Source of the DNA: Tenrec ecaudatus
Taxonomy: Eukaryota; Chordata; Mammalia; Afrosoricida; Tenrecidae
DNA length: 64,000 nucleotides
Direction: 5' to 3'
Assembly (NCBI RefSeq): GCF_050624435.1
Contig: NC_134536.1
Location: forward strand, 139,855,059 to 139,919,058
The position numbers and the translations under genes were made by a program. Shown one piece after another: positions 1 through 10,351 of the stretch. The notes below the pieces were generated by a model that saw only the letters and a program-made list of their open reading frames with translations, made no database searches and was not told where the DNA came from. The first letter of the stretch is position 1; each line of letters begins with the position of its first letter.

Positions 1-430
1 TTTACGAGTTTTGTGTGGGTAATAATTATTAAACCAAGCCAAGATGTAGAGTGTGGTGGGATGGACAGTAGTGTAATGGTAGGATAAAGAAGATTGGAGG
101 ATGGCTATGAATCATACTTGGCCAGATGTGGAATGAGACCCTTCTCCCCTCAAGTAAAGTTGGAGGAGCCCCGAGGGAGGGGGCCCATGCCATTGCTGCA
201 GTATGGAGTGCCTGTTCTCGCTTTGGGTTCTTTGATAAACAAACCAAGGAGGGACATCAGCTCATCTGTTGAATGATAGAAACGATTAGTCTATTTACGT
301 TTACATTAAGCAGAAATAAATATAAATAGAACAACTTCTAATTTACTCTCACACCATAGTGGATGGCCTTATGAAAGTTGTGAAAGACACCCCCACGTTG
401 GGACGGTTTGCTTCTGAAGCTTAAATGTAC
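1..430. other. Unannotated intron sequence
   Basis: No coding similarity or recognised repeat was seen. Short open frames around 29-276 on both strands have no recognisable protein similarity and look like chance. Confidence 0.5.
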
Positions 431-437
431 ATATGAA

Positions 438-545
438 TCTGCTGAGTATATTGTTAAAATGCAGATTCAAATTCTGTAGGTCTGAAGCTCCGTGGGAGAT
501 TCTACTTTTTAAAAAATTCCCAGGTGATGCTCATGACTCGAGAAA
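438..545 (+). mobile_element. MER5A-like fragment (ancient hAT/Charlie MITE)
   Basis: The order attgttaaaatgcagattc, then ctgtaggtctg, then attcccaggtgatgctcatg matches the MER5-type eutherian hAT MITE. The terminal repeats are not preserved. It would be an old insertion predating Afrotheria. Confidence 0.55.
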
Positions 546-559
546 AGAGTTATCTCTTA

Positions 560-1535
560 AACACATACTTTTCTAGGTTCTCCCAAACTTGAATCAGGGC
601 ATATAAAGTTATACATATTCTTCCCATTTTATTTGTTTGCCTTCTAACTTTCCACTTGCCATTTCCATTCATACACTTGGTATTCTCAATGCTGAGCACT
701 CTGACCCATCTAGTGGATACATTGTTTTTTCACACGTCACTTTGAAGAGCTCTTTAAGAGAGTGTGGAGTTAAGAATAGGGAAAGGAGGCTACTTAATTA
801 GGATCTGAAAGTTAATGGCTATCTCATATTTAGAAATTTAATGCCTTACACCATTCACAGAATTGGAAAATGCCAAAATTTTCTAATTAATCACTGTAAT
901 AGTTTCTTTTAACTACTCAGAGTTATTTTCCTTAATAGAGGCAATAAACAAATGATGTATCTTTGTGATATAATGATAACCACAACACATGTGGTATGAC
1001 TCAAAATCTTGAGAATTTTCAAGTGTTTTATAATAACATTTAAAAACATTTTTATGAATAAAATATTTTGAAATATTGATAAATACTTTTGCAAAGGTCA
1101 ATTTTCAGCTTTTGATTATTTAATATGATTTTTGTATTATCCTGTATAGATTCAAACACCTTTCTGAAATACTTCTATACTCTACTTCTGAATTGCATAC
1201 CACATCATTAATTTTTTCATAGTTTATTTGTTTTGAGTAACACATGGCAGTGTTAGATCCAGCAATTACATTAATATATGAGGACACACTGAGTGCTCAG
1301 CAATTGATGGGAATTTAGGGGTGGTAGTGTTCAGGAGGGCAGGAACCAAACACGCTGAGTTTTTAGAAGTGTCAAAAGCAAAACTTCTAAGTATTTCTGT
1401 AGCCACCTCGGAGACCTTGGAAATTATTTTTGAAGAATATTAGTACCTGCTGTTATCAAAATGGATCTCTTGTCCTGAAAACCGGTCTTTAATGCTTAGA
1501 TCTGTTGTAAGTTACACAGCGCTAGACTGATAGAA
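560..1535. other. AT-rich intron sequence, nothing recognised
   Basis: This is unique-looking AT-rich sequence without coding similarity. I see no repeat I can name. Confidence 0.5.
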
Positions 1536-1537
1536 AA

Positions 1538-1711
1538 GAGCCCAGCGGCACAATGACAAAGCCCCGACCTGCTAACCAAATGGTTAGTGGTTTGAACTCA
1601 CCCAGTGTCTCCACAGCAGTGACAGCTTGATGCTCTGACCCTGGAAGATCACAGTCTAAGAAAGCAAGCCCCAGAGGATCTCTGTGGGTTGGAATTGATT
1701 TGAGGGCATAC
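1538..1711 (+). repeat. AfroSINE-like SINE, plus strand
   Basis: It opens gcccagcggcacaatgac, has a B-box-like gtggtttgaactcaccca, and ends ggttggaattgatttga followed by a CA-rich tail. The order matches the afrotherian tRNA-derived SINE. It is diverged. The tail leads directly into the CA microsatellite at 1711-1752, so the SINE tail probably seeded that tract. Confidence 0.65.
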
Positions 1712-1752
1712 AACACACACAACACAACACACACACACACACACACACACAC
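1711..1752. repeat. (CA)n microsatellite
   Basis: An imperfect then perfect CA tract (caacacacacaacacaacac, then uninterrupted ac) immediately follows a SINE 3' end. Confidence 0.9.
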
Positions 1753-1895
1753 TCATACAGAGATACAGCTATGCCCAGTGTGAATTAGAATCATGGATTC
1801 ATAGAATTTTATATGCTTAAATTCAGTTAACTTTAGTGTATATATGCCTCTATGTGTCTCTGTGTGTACATACTGGTTTTTGGTTTATTTATATG

Positions 1896-2107
1896 GAAGC
1901 CCATCTGGCATAGTGGTTTAAAGTTCAACTTTCAACAGAAAGGGTGGTATTTCAAACTTTCTAGCTGTACACTTACTAGCTGCTCTGGGAGAGAGGGATG
2001 TGTCAGTCAGCTTGCATAGATTTACAGCACTGAGAACCCTGTGGGGGCAGTTTTCCTGCATCCTTCAGGTCTCTCTGAGTTGGAATCAATTCAGAAACAA
2101 TGGTTTA
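1896..2107 (+). repeat. AfroSINE-like SINE, plus strand
   Basis: It begins gaagcccatctggcatagtg. The body has ctgctctgggagagag and ccctgtgggggcagtt. The 3' end gttggaatcaattcag is followed by an ACAC tract. It is an old, diverged copy. Confidence 0.65.
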
Positions 2108-2288
2108 CTCACACACACACACATCCATATGCAAACATACATTTGATCTGGAAATGATTTGTATGAGTGTTATATATAAACACATAAAATTTAAATATAC
2201 ACAATATGTAATAAGTAAAATTTATTATTTGTGTACTAATAGATACATATTGTGAAATTTAATGGGAAGTAATCTATTATTTACTGAA

Positions 2289-2412
2289 GAAACCTTGGTG
2301 GCACAGTGGTTGAAGTGTTAGGCTGTTAACTGAAAGGCTGGTGTGAATTGACCAGTTGCTCCGAGGGAAGAAAATACAGCAGTCAGCTTCTGTAAAGTTC
2401 TAGCTTGGGGTG
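2289..2412 (+). repeat. AfroSINE-like SINE, 5' part
   Basis: It begins gaaaccttggtggcacagtg, the typical head of the family, and runs to gcttctgtaaagttctagc. The 3' half is missing here but resumes at 2881-2962, after a segment containing an opposite-strand RTE fragment. Confidence 0.7.
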
Positions 2413-2452
2413 GGTGGAGAGTGGGCATGTGGGCTACAGTCTTGGAACCTAT

Positions 2453-2866
2453 GTTGGTATTGCTAGGAGCCCTCCAGTCACCTCTGACTCATAAGGACCC
2501 TGTGAACAACAGAAACACTGCATGGTCCAGAGCCATATTGGCAATTGTTCCTATTCCTGAGCCCCTTGAGGCAGTCACTATGTGAGTACCTCTCACTGAG
2601 GGCCTTCCCCCTTTTCTCCACCCCTCCCCTTTACCAATCCTGATGTCCTTCTCCAGTGACTGGTCTCTACGATACGTCCAAAGTATGTAAGACGAAGTTT
2701 TAAGATGTTTGTCTCTAAGGAACACTTTGGCCTTACTATTTCTAATACAGATTGGTTAGTCCTTTTAACATTCCATGGTACTTTTAATATTCTTCTCCAG
2801 CACCACAATGCAGATTCATCAGTTCTTCTATGGTTTTCCTTATTCATTGTCTAAATTTAGTTCAAT
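2453..2866 (-). mobile_element. RTE-class LINE 3' fragment, minus strand
   Basis: Landmarks in order are cctctgactcataaggaccc, gatgtccttctccagtgact, ggtctctacgatacgtccaa, agtatgtaagacgaagtttt and attcttctccagcaccacaa. The same series recurs at 5835, 10058 and 53898 in this window. It is the antisense of the 3' part of the afrotherian RTE LINE. It is decayed, with no open frame. Confidence 0.65.
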
Positions 2867-2880
2867 TAACACCTTATGCA

Positions 2881-2962
2881 TAAAACTCTGTGGAGCAGTT
2901 CTACGCAATCATATAGGATCATTATGAATCAGAATCTATTCAAGGCAAGTGGGTGGGTTATG
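2881..2962 (+). repeat. AfroSINE-like SINE, 3' part
   Basis: It contains aaactctgtggagcagttct and gaatcagaatctattcaagg, which fit the second half of the SINE whose first half is at 2289-2412. Its orientation and order are consistent with one SINE split by the RTE-containing segment. Confidence 0.5.
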
Positions 2963-3179
2963 TGTTGAGACCCAGAGATGTAGACACACAAAAATCTCTA
3001 GGAGGCAGTATAGCATTGATGAAACACGTAACTATCCAATATTTCCTCCCCTTACTCTTATGGTCTTAGTTTTACCTCATTAATCATGTTGCACCTGCAT
3101 ATGTTCATTTGCATAACTAAAATCATTTGATACATTAAATCCAAGATAGCTAAACACTTCAGAAATAGTAATTGGAGTA

Positions 3180-3600
3180 AGAATTCCCCGAGGGTACTAG
3201 AAGAGGGCGGGGGGAGAGGGGGGAGGCAGGGACAGGGGAACTGATACAATGATGACCGGATAGCCCCACTTACGGGGAATGAATAGCAGAAGTGTAGGTG
3301 AAATGGCAACATTGGGTGGTGTAAGATATGGCAAGATAATCATCATCATCATCATAATAAAATAGTTAGGGTTCCTGGCTAGGGGAGGGCAGGGGGGATA
3401 AAGAAGAGTTGATATCAAAGAGTTCAAGAAGAAATAAAATGTTTTTAAAATGATGGTGGCAGCAGTTGTATAACTATGCTTAATCTAATTGAAGTATGGG
3501 TTGTTATACTATCTGATATAATGATCTAATTGAATGATGGGTTGTTTAATTGGAAGAGCTCCCAATAACAATAATAATTCTCCTTGAGGTAAAACGTGAC
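3180..3600 (+). mobile_element. LINE 3'-end fragment (family B), plus strand
   Basis: It shares landmarks with five other copies in the window: a G-rich stretch, then aagatatggcaagataatc, atgatggtggcagcagttgt, and an end resembling gaagagctcccaataacaataa. These correspond to the 'agagcccctaataaaatg' 3' terminus of the complete insertion at 40410. It is an old copy. Confidence 0.6.
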
Positions 3601-3876
3601 AAATATTTTCAAATGATTCCTTCCCAGGCCATAAGGATGGCTAAACTATATGGGTGCCATCCCCCATGTATGGCCTGGCTATACCAACTGCTATAGTCAA
3701 ACATGAGCAGATGTTCTATTGTTCTTGGACCTAAGCATTTTAGTGCAGCAGTTCATGTTGTTTATATTAGAATACTGGTTCCCATTTTAATTACTATTCA
3801 AACAGACTTCAGGTATAACAGTAGAAAATTTGCGTAGTATATTAGGATGTGAAGGAAAAATAAACAAATAGTGATC
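3600..3876. other. Unannotated intron sequence
   Basis: Nothing recognised. Confidence 0.4.
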
Positions 3877-4383
3877 TGTTAGTCTGGGTACATTAGAGAA
3901 ACAAATCCACAGAAACTCATATGTATAAGACAGTTTCATGTAAAGGTTAAATTCACATCAAGAAAACATCCCAACCCACTGCTGCCCAAGCCCAGAGTCC
4001 AACATTAGCCCATAGGTCCAAAACCAATCCACAAAGTCCTCCTCCATCTCACAAAACACACACTATGATGCCGACTGCAGGAGGAAAGCCAAATCAGTGA
4101 ATGTGTAAGCATCTCAGCACTGGCAGGGGTCTCCACATGGGTGCTCCAGCACCCAGGGCTGCACCAGGGTAAGTCCATGTGGCTTTTCCTCATGGGACGT
4201 CTTGCAGGAAGTGAGCCTTGCAAGCTGAAGCAGGAAATTGGCTAAGGCAGCTGCACCCTGGTCTGACCATCACAAAGCAAGAGACTCCAGAACTAGAAAG
4301 GCAAGGCTCACTGAGCTATTTATCTCTCTGCCCTTCAATTAACCCCACCTGTGTTTATTGACCAGGTTGACACAATAAACTTT
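3877..4383 (-). mobile_element. LTR-like repeat (family A, ~507 bp)
   Basis: It starts tgttagtctgggtacattag and ends accaggttgacacaataaac. It closely mirrors the opposite-orientation copy at 38656-39164, sharing tgggtgctgg, the gtgtgtgttttgtgagatgg region and the TTAGTCTGGGT terminus. Ends of the TGTG...CACA type in other copies suggest a solo LTR. Superfamily assignment is inference. It is annotated minus because the TG-type end lies at the high coordinate. Confidence 0.6.
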
Positions 4384-4399
4384 ATCTCAAGTGAGCTGG

Positions 4400-5830
4400 C
4401 CAATACTATTTTGTTCTTCGTAGTCTCCCTGCCATAGGATCAGTTACCTGTGGCTTTGACCTATGGTGTGCTCATGCTCAATTAACCGCGGTGCTAGGAA
4501 AATGGCTGCTGGCAAATTTCCATCTTGTCAATTCCATTAGGAAGCTACATTTTTATGATAGGTACAAAAATTTTCTCTTCTTTGCATTTTCCCATTAGGC
4601 ATATAAAATGTTGTCCTTTTTATATAATATACTTTAGAACTATAACTTAGTGATGCACATTAGATACTGGAGATTGGAGAGGTAAAAGGTTCAGTTCAGT
4701 CTCTGGCTCATTATTAGTTCTTTCTGTTTTTCATTTCTTGATCTAATGTAAATTGAACTGGGAAATATTTGGAACACTAGTAATGGGTTTTGAGGGGAGA
4801 AAATCATTGAATAAAAGCCTTTAGAAACTGTTCTGTGAAGAAAAGTGGAAAAGGTGGATTCTTTATATTCTCAAGAAGATATTTATAACAAAGCATCGGG
4901 TACCTTCAGTAATGAAAAACATCGTTCATATTTTGATCAATACCTCCCAACTGATACATAGTTCAGACTGAATGGGACATGACATTCATTTTTCTTCACT
5001 ACATTGAGTGACTTGATACTACATCGAAATGGTAAATTTATCGGCTTGGATTATAGAAAGAAAAACGTTTTGCATGTCACGGACTAATTGAGAAGAGTTA
5101 TTCTTTTCCTTTAAAGGAAAATTGGCTGTATGATAAGGTTAGAATATCTTAAAGTAACATAAAGTTACCACATTTTATTTTCTTATAATTGTACTTTAAA
5201 ATTTTGATTTCCTTTATATTTCTTGTCTCTCTGCTTTCATTACCCCAAATACCCTCAGAGGTTTCCCTAGAAACCTCTAAATTCACAGTGAATTCCAGTA
5301 TCCCTGTTTATACTACTAGCACTCTGATTGCCTAGATGCCAGTTAGAATTAGGTAATACTTTATACTGCAATGTGAAGTGATGAAAAAGCCACTGGCTGT
5401 TAGTAATTTTGTTATTTTGACATCAACAAATATTTTATTTTATTTGAAATTAATGCTACATAGTTTTAAGATAAGAACCTAACATTGGTTCCTTTATTTC
5501 CACTTGCTGCATTTACATAAATAATTCCTTTTTGAGATAACTTCTGTTTAAAGTGCATATGAATTTGGGAATCCATTTTGCTGAGAACTCTAATTTCAAA
5601 ACTTAAGGGTGCTCATTTTTCATACTTTTATACGGCATGCAGATGTGTATCTGTCAATTTAATAGTGTATGAAGCTACCCCAAATCTCAAAAATGACTGC
5701 GGCTGTATCAGAATTTTAAAATAACCAACTCTTGAATTCTAGATTGTGGGGCAGCCCTAATCTGCGGTTATTGTCGGGTGAAATGAGTCAGTTCTGATGT
5801 ACAGAAGAATGACAAATACCCGGTCCTGCA
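4400..5830. other. AT-rich intron sequence, nothing recognised
   Basis: There is no coding similarity and no repeat that I can name. Several AT-rich stretches may be old LINE remnants. Confidence 0.4.
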
Positions 5831-5834
5831 CCTT

Positions 5835-6199
5835 CCTCACCATGGTTTTTATTTTTGAACCCATTATTGCAGCCATGGCGGCAATCCATCTAGTCAAAGG
5901 TCTTCCTCTTTTTCACTGCCACCGCCACTTTACCAAGTAAATGTCCATTTCCAGGGACTGTTCCTTCTTAAGAATGTGTCCAAAGTACGTGAGATGAAGT
6001 CTCACCATCCTGGCCTGTGAGATGCATTCTGGCCTCCTCACTTCTTCTAAGACAAATGTGTGTTATCTTGACAGTCCATGATACTTTCAATCATTTTCAC
6101 AGCCCAATAGCTCAAGTGTATTCATTCTTCTTCGGCCTTCCTTATTCGATGTCTAACTTTCCCATGAATCTGAGGCGAATGAAAATACCATGGTTTGGG
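5835..6199 (-). mobile_element. RTE-class LINE fragment, minus strand, part 1 of 2
   Basis: Landmarks are attattgcagccatggcggc, ggtcttcctctttttcactg, ccaaagtacgtgagatgaag and tgaaaataccatggtttggg. The RTE order breaks at 6199 and resumes at 7863 with cttgagtcatgcacatctta, the sequence expected next in the family. This indicates one LINE copy interrupted by a later insertion. Confidence 0.7.
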
Positions 6200-7862
6200 T
6201 TGGAGAAAACTGAGGGCTTAGAAGAGTGGATGTGGCCTTATTTCTACCCTCACAACCAGGGGCTGGGAAATCCAATTCTACTTAGATGAACAATCTCCAC
6301 CGTGCAGAAAGTGTGCCCGTCTGCCCCTGGCACAGTGGGGTGAAACACATAGGGAGAGCAGCAGGGCAGCAAGGGGAACAAAAATAACCCAGTCCCTGAG
6401 GTTTCCGGACTTCTGATGTGGGGGACAGTGTTAGAAACCTCATCAGACTTGGTCAGAAAACCTACATAGGGGTCAGCAGACAGACCTGCAACTACCTACT
6501 TATTTTTATTATTTTTGTTTCTTTTTCTTTCACCCTATGTCTATCTAGATAAGATTGGCAGGTCAGACAATCCTGAGGAGAGAAGAAAAGGACTGGCTGT
6601 TCCAGGGGAGACTGGGAGAGGAGGGGAGATGGAAAGCCTATACACTCAGGGATAAGATAACAACAGAGATCTACAATTGATGGTGAGGGAGGGGTATAAA
6701 GCCTGGTGGGGTTTAATGTATCCTAAAGGAATTATGGAGAGCTGAATGGAGAGTGAACAAGATAGTGGGTTGGGAGGAAGGGGAAAGTAAATAGAGGAAA
6801 GAAATAGGAGGCAAAGCTATTTATAGAGGAAAGAGATAGAGGCCAATGTAAATATATTTATATTTTATGTTTTAAGATAGTAGATGGGCTTTGTACCTCT
6901 TCTCAAGGCCCCCTTAACACAAGGACACTTGTCTAATAACCTGACATTCTTTGATACTCACCTTTCCAACACCTTTCCAACATGGTTGCCGAAGAAAAAA
7001 TGGCTGCATAAGCAAATGTGGTGAAGACAGTGGGTGGTGCCTGGCTATCAAAAGATACAGCATCTGGGGTCCTAAAGGCTTGAAGTTAAACAAGCAGCCA
7101 TCTAGCAGGGAAGCAAATAAGCCCACATGGACAAGCACACCAGCCTGTGTGATCACGAGGTGTCGACTGGACCAGGTATCAGGTATCAAAAGATCCAAAA
7201 CAAACAGCTATATCGATGTGAACAAGGGGGTTGGAGTGGAGAAACAAAGCCCATCTGTAGACCATTGGATATCCCCCCCACAGAAGGGTTATAAGGAAGG
7301 GATGATTAAGCCAAGGTTCAGTACAGCAGTGACGAAACACACATCATTCCTCTAGTTCCTGACTGCTTCCTCCCCAACACTACCATGACCCAGTTCAACC
7401 TTACAGATCTGTCTAGACCGGAGAACATACATAGGTACATATAAGAGCTCATGGTTTTCATGACAGATAAACGCCTCAGGAACAGTAGTAGGAATAGCGA
7501 TATCATGGTAGGGGGATGGTTGGGGAAGGGGCATGGGGAGAAAGGGGAAACACATCACAAGGTTGGATATATAGGCCCTTCCAAAGGCAATGAATTACAG
7601 AGATGTAGGTCAAGGGAAACAATAGACAGCTTAAGATACAAAATAATAATAACAATATAAAATATATCAAGGATTCATGAAGGTGGGAGGGGAAAATAGG
7701 GATTTATACAAAGGGCTCCAGTAGAAAATGTTTTGGAAATGATGGCAATATATGTGTAAATATGCTTGATACAATCAATGTATAGAATGTTATAGGAGCT
7801 GTAAGAGCCCCCAAAAGCAAAGTCACTCCTAAGGACCCCAGTTGCTTCCTCTGTACCCCAAC
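6200..7862 (+). mobile_element. LINE 3'-region insertion (family B), plus strand, nested in RTE
   Basis: This ~1.66-kb insertion splits an RTE copy. It carries the family-B 3' region: tggctgcataagcaaatgtg, ggtgaagacagtgggtggtg, aagcagccatctagcaggga, ctgactgcttcctccccaac, then tgttataggagctgtaagag near the end. No reverse-transcriptase frame is recognisable. The open frame at 6951-7355 is non-coding 3' region read by chance. Short imperfect direct repeats (tttgggt/cttgagt) flank it. The polyadenylation-site end is degraded. Confidence 0.65.
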
Positions 7863-8255
7863 CTTGAGTCATGCACATCTTAATCATCCAAATAACATAC
7901 TTGCTTTTCAATACTTTACATTGAGATTTACCCAATGTAACATGCCATTGGAGCTCTTCACTGCTGCTTCCATGAGCATTGGTTGTGGTTCCAAGCGAGG
8001 TGAAGCCCTGACAGCTTTCACTGCTTCTCTGTGTACCATGATGCTTTATTTTTGTGAGGATGTTTGCTTTCTTTGAATTAGGTTTAATCCTTAATCTTCG
8101 CAAGATTTTTGCTTCAAGCCCTCCTCACTTTCAGAAAGCAAGATTGTGTCCTCTGCCTCCAGAAGATTGTCAGTCAGCCTTCCTCCAATCCTGATCCTCC
8201 ATCCTTCTTCATAAAGTCCATCTTCTTTGATTGTTTATTCAGCCTAAAGGTTAAA
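7863..8255 (-). mobile_element. RTE-class LINE fragment, minus strand, part 2 of 2
   Basis: It continues the RTE series from 6199: cttgcttttcaatactttac, cactgctgcttccatgagca, caagccctcctcactttcag, cagccttcctccaatcctga and cttcttcataaagtccatct. This is the antisense of the reverse-transcriptase coding region. It is broken by indels and stops. Confidence 0.7.
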
Positions 8256-8770
8256 TAAATATAATGCGACTATGTCACCATTTCTGGGTCTTGAACGATG
8301 CAATATTCCCTTCTGTTCTTACAACTGGCAACTCTATCAACCGTCATCCGTAATTATTGACTGCCCGTAACACAGTGTTGTTTTTCCTTTGACATGATGA
8401 TACCAGTGTATATGATTAGACTTTGTGTTATGTGTTAAAATATTTTATAACTCATTTGAAATTCTGTTAGTAATGAAGTTGGAAGGATGATCATGGAAAA
8501 TTAGTATTCTCTAAAAAGTATTAATAAAATTTAGCTGCTTAAGTTTATATTATATGTATTTTATAAATTTACTGAAGCTATTCACTGACACTGTCACCTC
8601 ACCTCTCCTTCTTTCTGGATAGCTCACTATTCTTGACTAACGTGATGTCACGTGCTCTTAGTTTTCTTCCTGTCTTTATGACAGCACAATCTCAATATCC
8701 TTTTTGTACTTTGTACCTATTTTTCCACTTCTATGTCTCCTAAATCTTTATTCTCCTCAGATATATAAAT
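8255..8770. other. Unannotated intron sequence
   Basis: AT-rich; nothing recognised. Confidence 0.4.
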
Positions 8771-8782
8771 GTCCTCCTATAA

Positions 8783-8873
8783 AGAGGAACAACAGTCTCA
8801 GAAACATACAGAACCAGTTCTGCCTTGTCCTGCAGGGTTGTTCTGAATCAGCATTCCCTCAATGGCAATGAGG
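8783..8873 (+). repeat. AfroSINE-like SINE, 3' half
   Basis: agaaccagttctgccttgtc, then agggttgttctgaatcagca, then aatggcaatgagg correspond to the second half of the SINE. The head is missing. Confidence 0.5.
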
Positions 8874-9002
8874 TTGAGTCTTCTAGTAAGTGCTTTTCAC
8901 AGTCTCCTACAACTTAATCTGTTAACCATATCTTCAATTACTTCCCCATCCCAAATTTCCTCAGTCTATTGGACTTCCGCAGTCAGTCTCTTAGTAGACT
9001 AA

Positions 9003-9192
9003 AGCCTATAGCTAATGAGTTGATACTGACTCAGCGTGACCTTATGGGACAGAGGAGAGCTGTCCCTTTGGTTTTCCAAGCTGGGAAATCACTATAGGAG
9101 AAGGTAGCTTCATCGTTCTCTTTTGGATCAGCTACTGGGTCTGAATGGCTAGCCTGGTAGATAGCACCTCAGCTCTTAGCCCGCAGCACCAC
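9003..9192 (-). repeat. AfroSINE-like SINE, minus strand
   Basis: gatactgactcagcgtgacc, gtccctttggttttccaagc and a terminal gcccgcagcaccacc are the family landmarks in antisense order. It is diverged. Confidence 0.6.
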
Positions 9193-9679
9193 CAAGCTTC
9201 TTGCTTACTAGACTAGACAGCTCTAAGGTGATGTTGCAGATGCAGCTCAAACTCAGCATGTAAGAAACAGGGCTGCAGCTTCATGCTACAACCATGTTGA
9301 ATGAGCAATCGTTCCTAAAGATATCACGCACTCTTTGCATTCTTTTCTATTTCTAACATACATCTCTTTCAATTTATTTATTTTTCTTGTAATTTGGATA
9401 CAAATTTACAGAGAAAACTAGTTTTCCATTCACCTCTGTTGTGGCATTGACTATAATTCCAACAATGTAACTCCTTTGCAATGTAAGGGTAAGTCAGAAA
9501 GGTTTGGCAACTGGGCTTCTTGTTCATACAAATGTGCATTTATTTCAAACAAAGTATGTTAATTAACTTTGTGGTGAAGTGAAGTTACTTGATATGGTTC
9601 TTCTATCCACGTCCTTGTAACTCTTACCCAATGATTGGTTGGAGCCATGCAAAAAGGGTGTCTAAAACACTAATAGAAG

Positions 9680-10041
9680 GGATTGATTGGCTTTAAAATT
9701 CCTTTGGATATGTAAATGAGCAGAAAGAGAGATAATCAAGACCCAATTTAGAAAGACAAGCCACGTAGGGAACTTGCGCAAGATCCCTACCTCTGAGGCG
9801 ATGGAGGCAACAGAGGTCCTGCCACCCAGACCATGAGACAGAGAACAGGAGCAGCATTGAGACCACTATGTAGTGCAGAGGAGCAGCACTGAGCCTGTGA
9901 GGCAGGCCACTGGGTACACTGGTTCCCAGAGCACCGCAGAGGTCAATGGATCACATGTTGAGATAATGAGAACCAGTGAGAGGAAGGGCTGGGAGCTTGG
10001 CTAAGAAGAAGAATTGTAAAACAAAACAAAACAAAACAAAA
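9680..10041. repeat. Unidentified dispersed-repeat-like segment with (AAAAC)n tail
   Basis: This is a GC-richer block than its surroundings (9770-9990). It ends in an (aaaac)n run at 10017-10041, suggesting a retrotransposed sequence with an A-rich tail on the plus strand. I do not recognise the family, and no protein is evident. Confidence 0.4.
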
Positions 10042-10057
10042 ACCCTTAGCATTTTAT

Positions 10058-10348
10058 AACCTGTTGTTGTTAGGTGCTATCAGTTGGTTAGGACTCACAG
10101 TGACCTATGTACAACATCATAAAACCCAGCCCAGTCCTGCCCCATCCTGACAACTGCGCCCATGGATGAGACTAAGCATACTATTCTTTTCTAAGGACAG
10201 ATCTCACCTGATAACACGCCCAAAGAATGTGAGATGAAGTCATATTTCTAAGTAGCAGTCTAGCTGTACCTCTTCCATGACAGATTGGTTTGTGCTTTTA
10301 GAAGTCCTTGGTACTTTCAATATTCTTTTCCAACACTATAATTCAAAC
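10058..10348 (-). mobile_element. RTE-class LINE 3' fragment, minus strand
   Basis: It begins cctgttgttgttaggtgcta, the antisense of the (AAC)n-type RTE 3' end. It continues with ctcacctgataacacgccca, aagaatgtgagatgaagtca and attcttttccaacactataa. It is a truncated copy that abuts the ERV-L-like remnant. Confidence 0.7.
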
Positions 10349-10351
10349 GTT

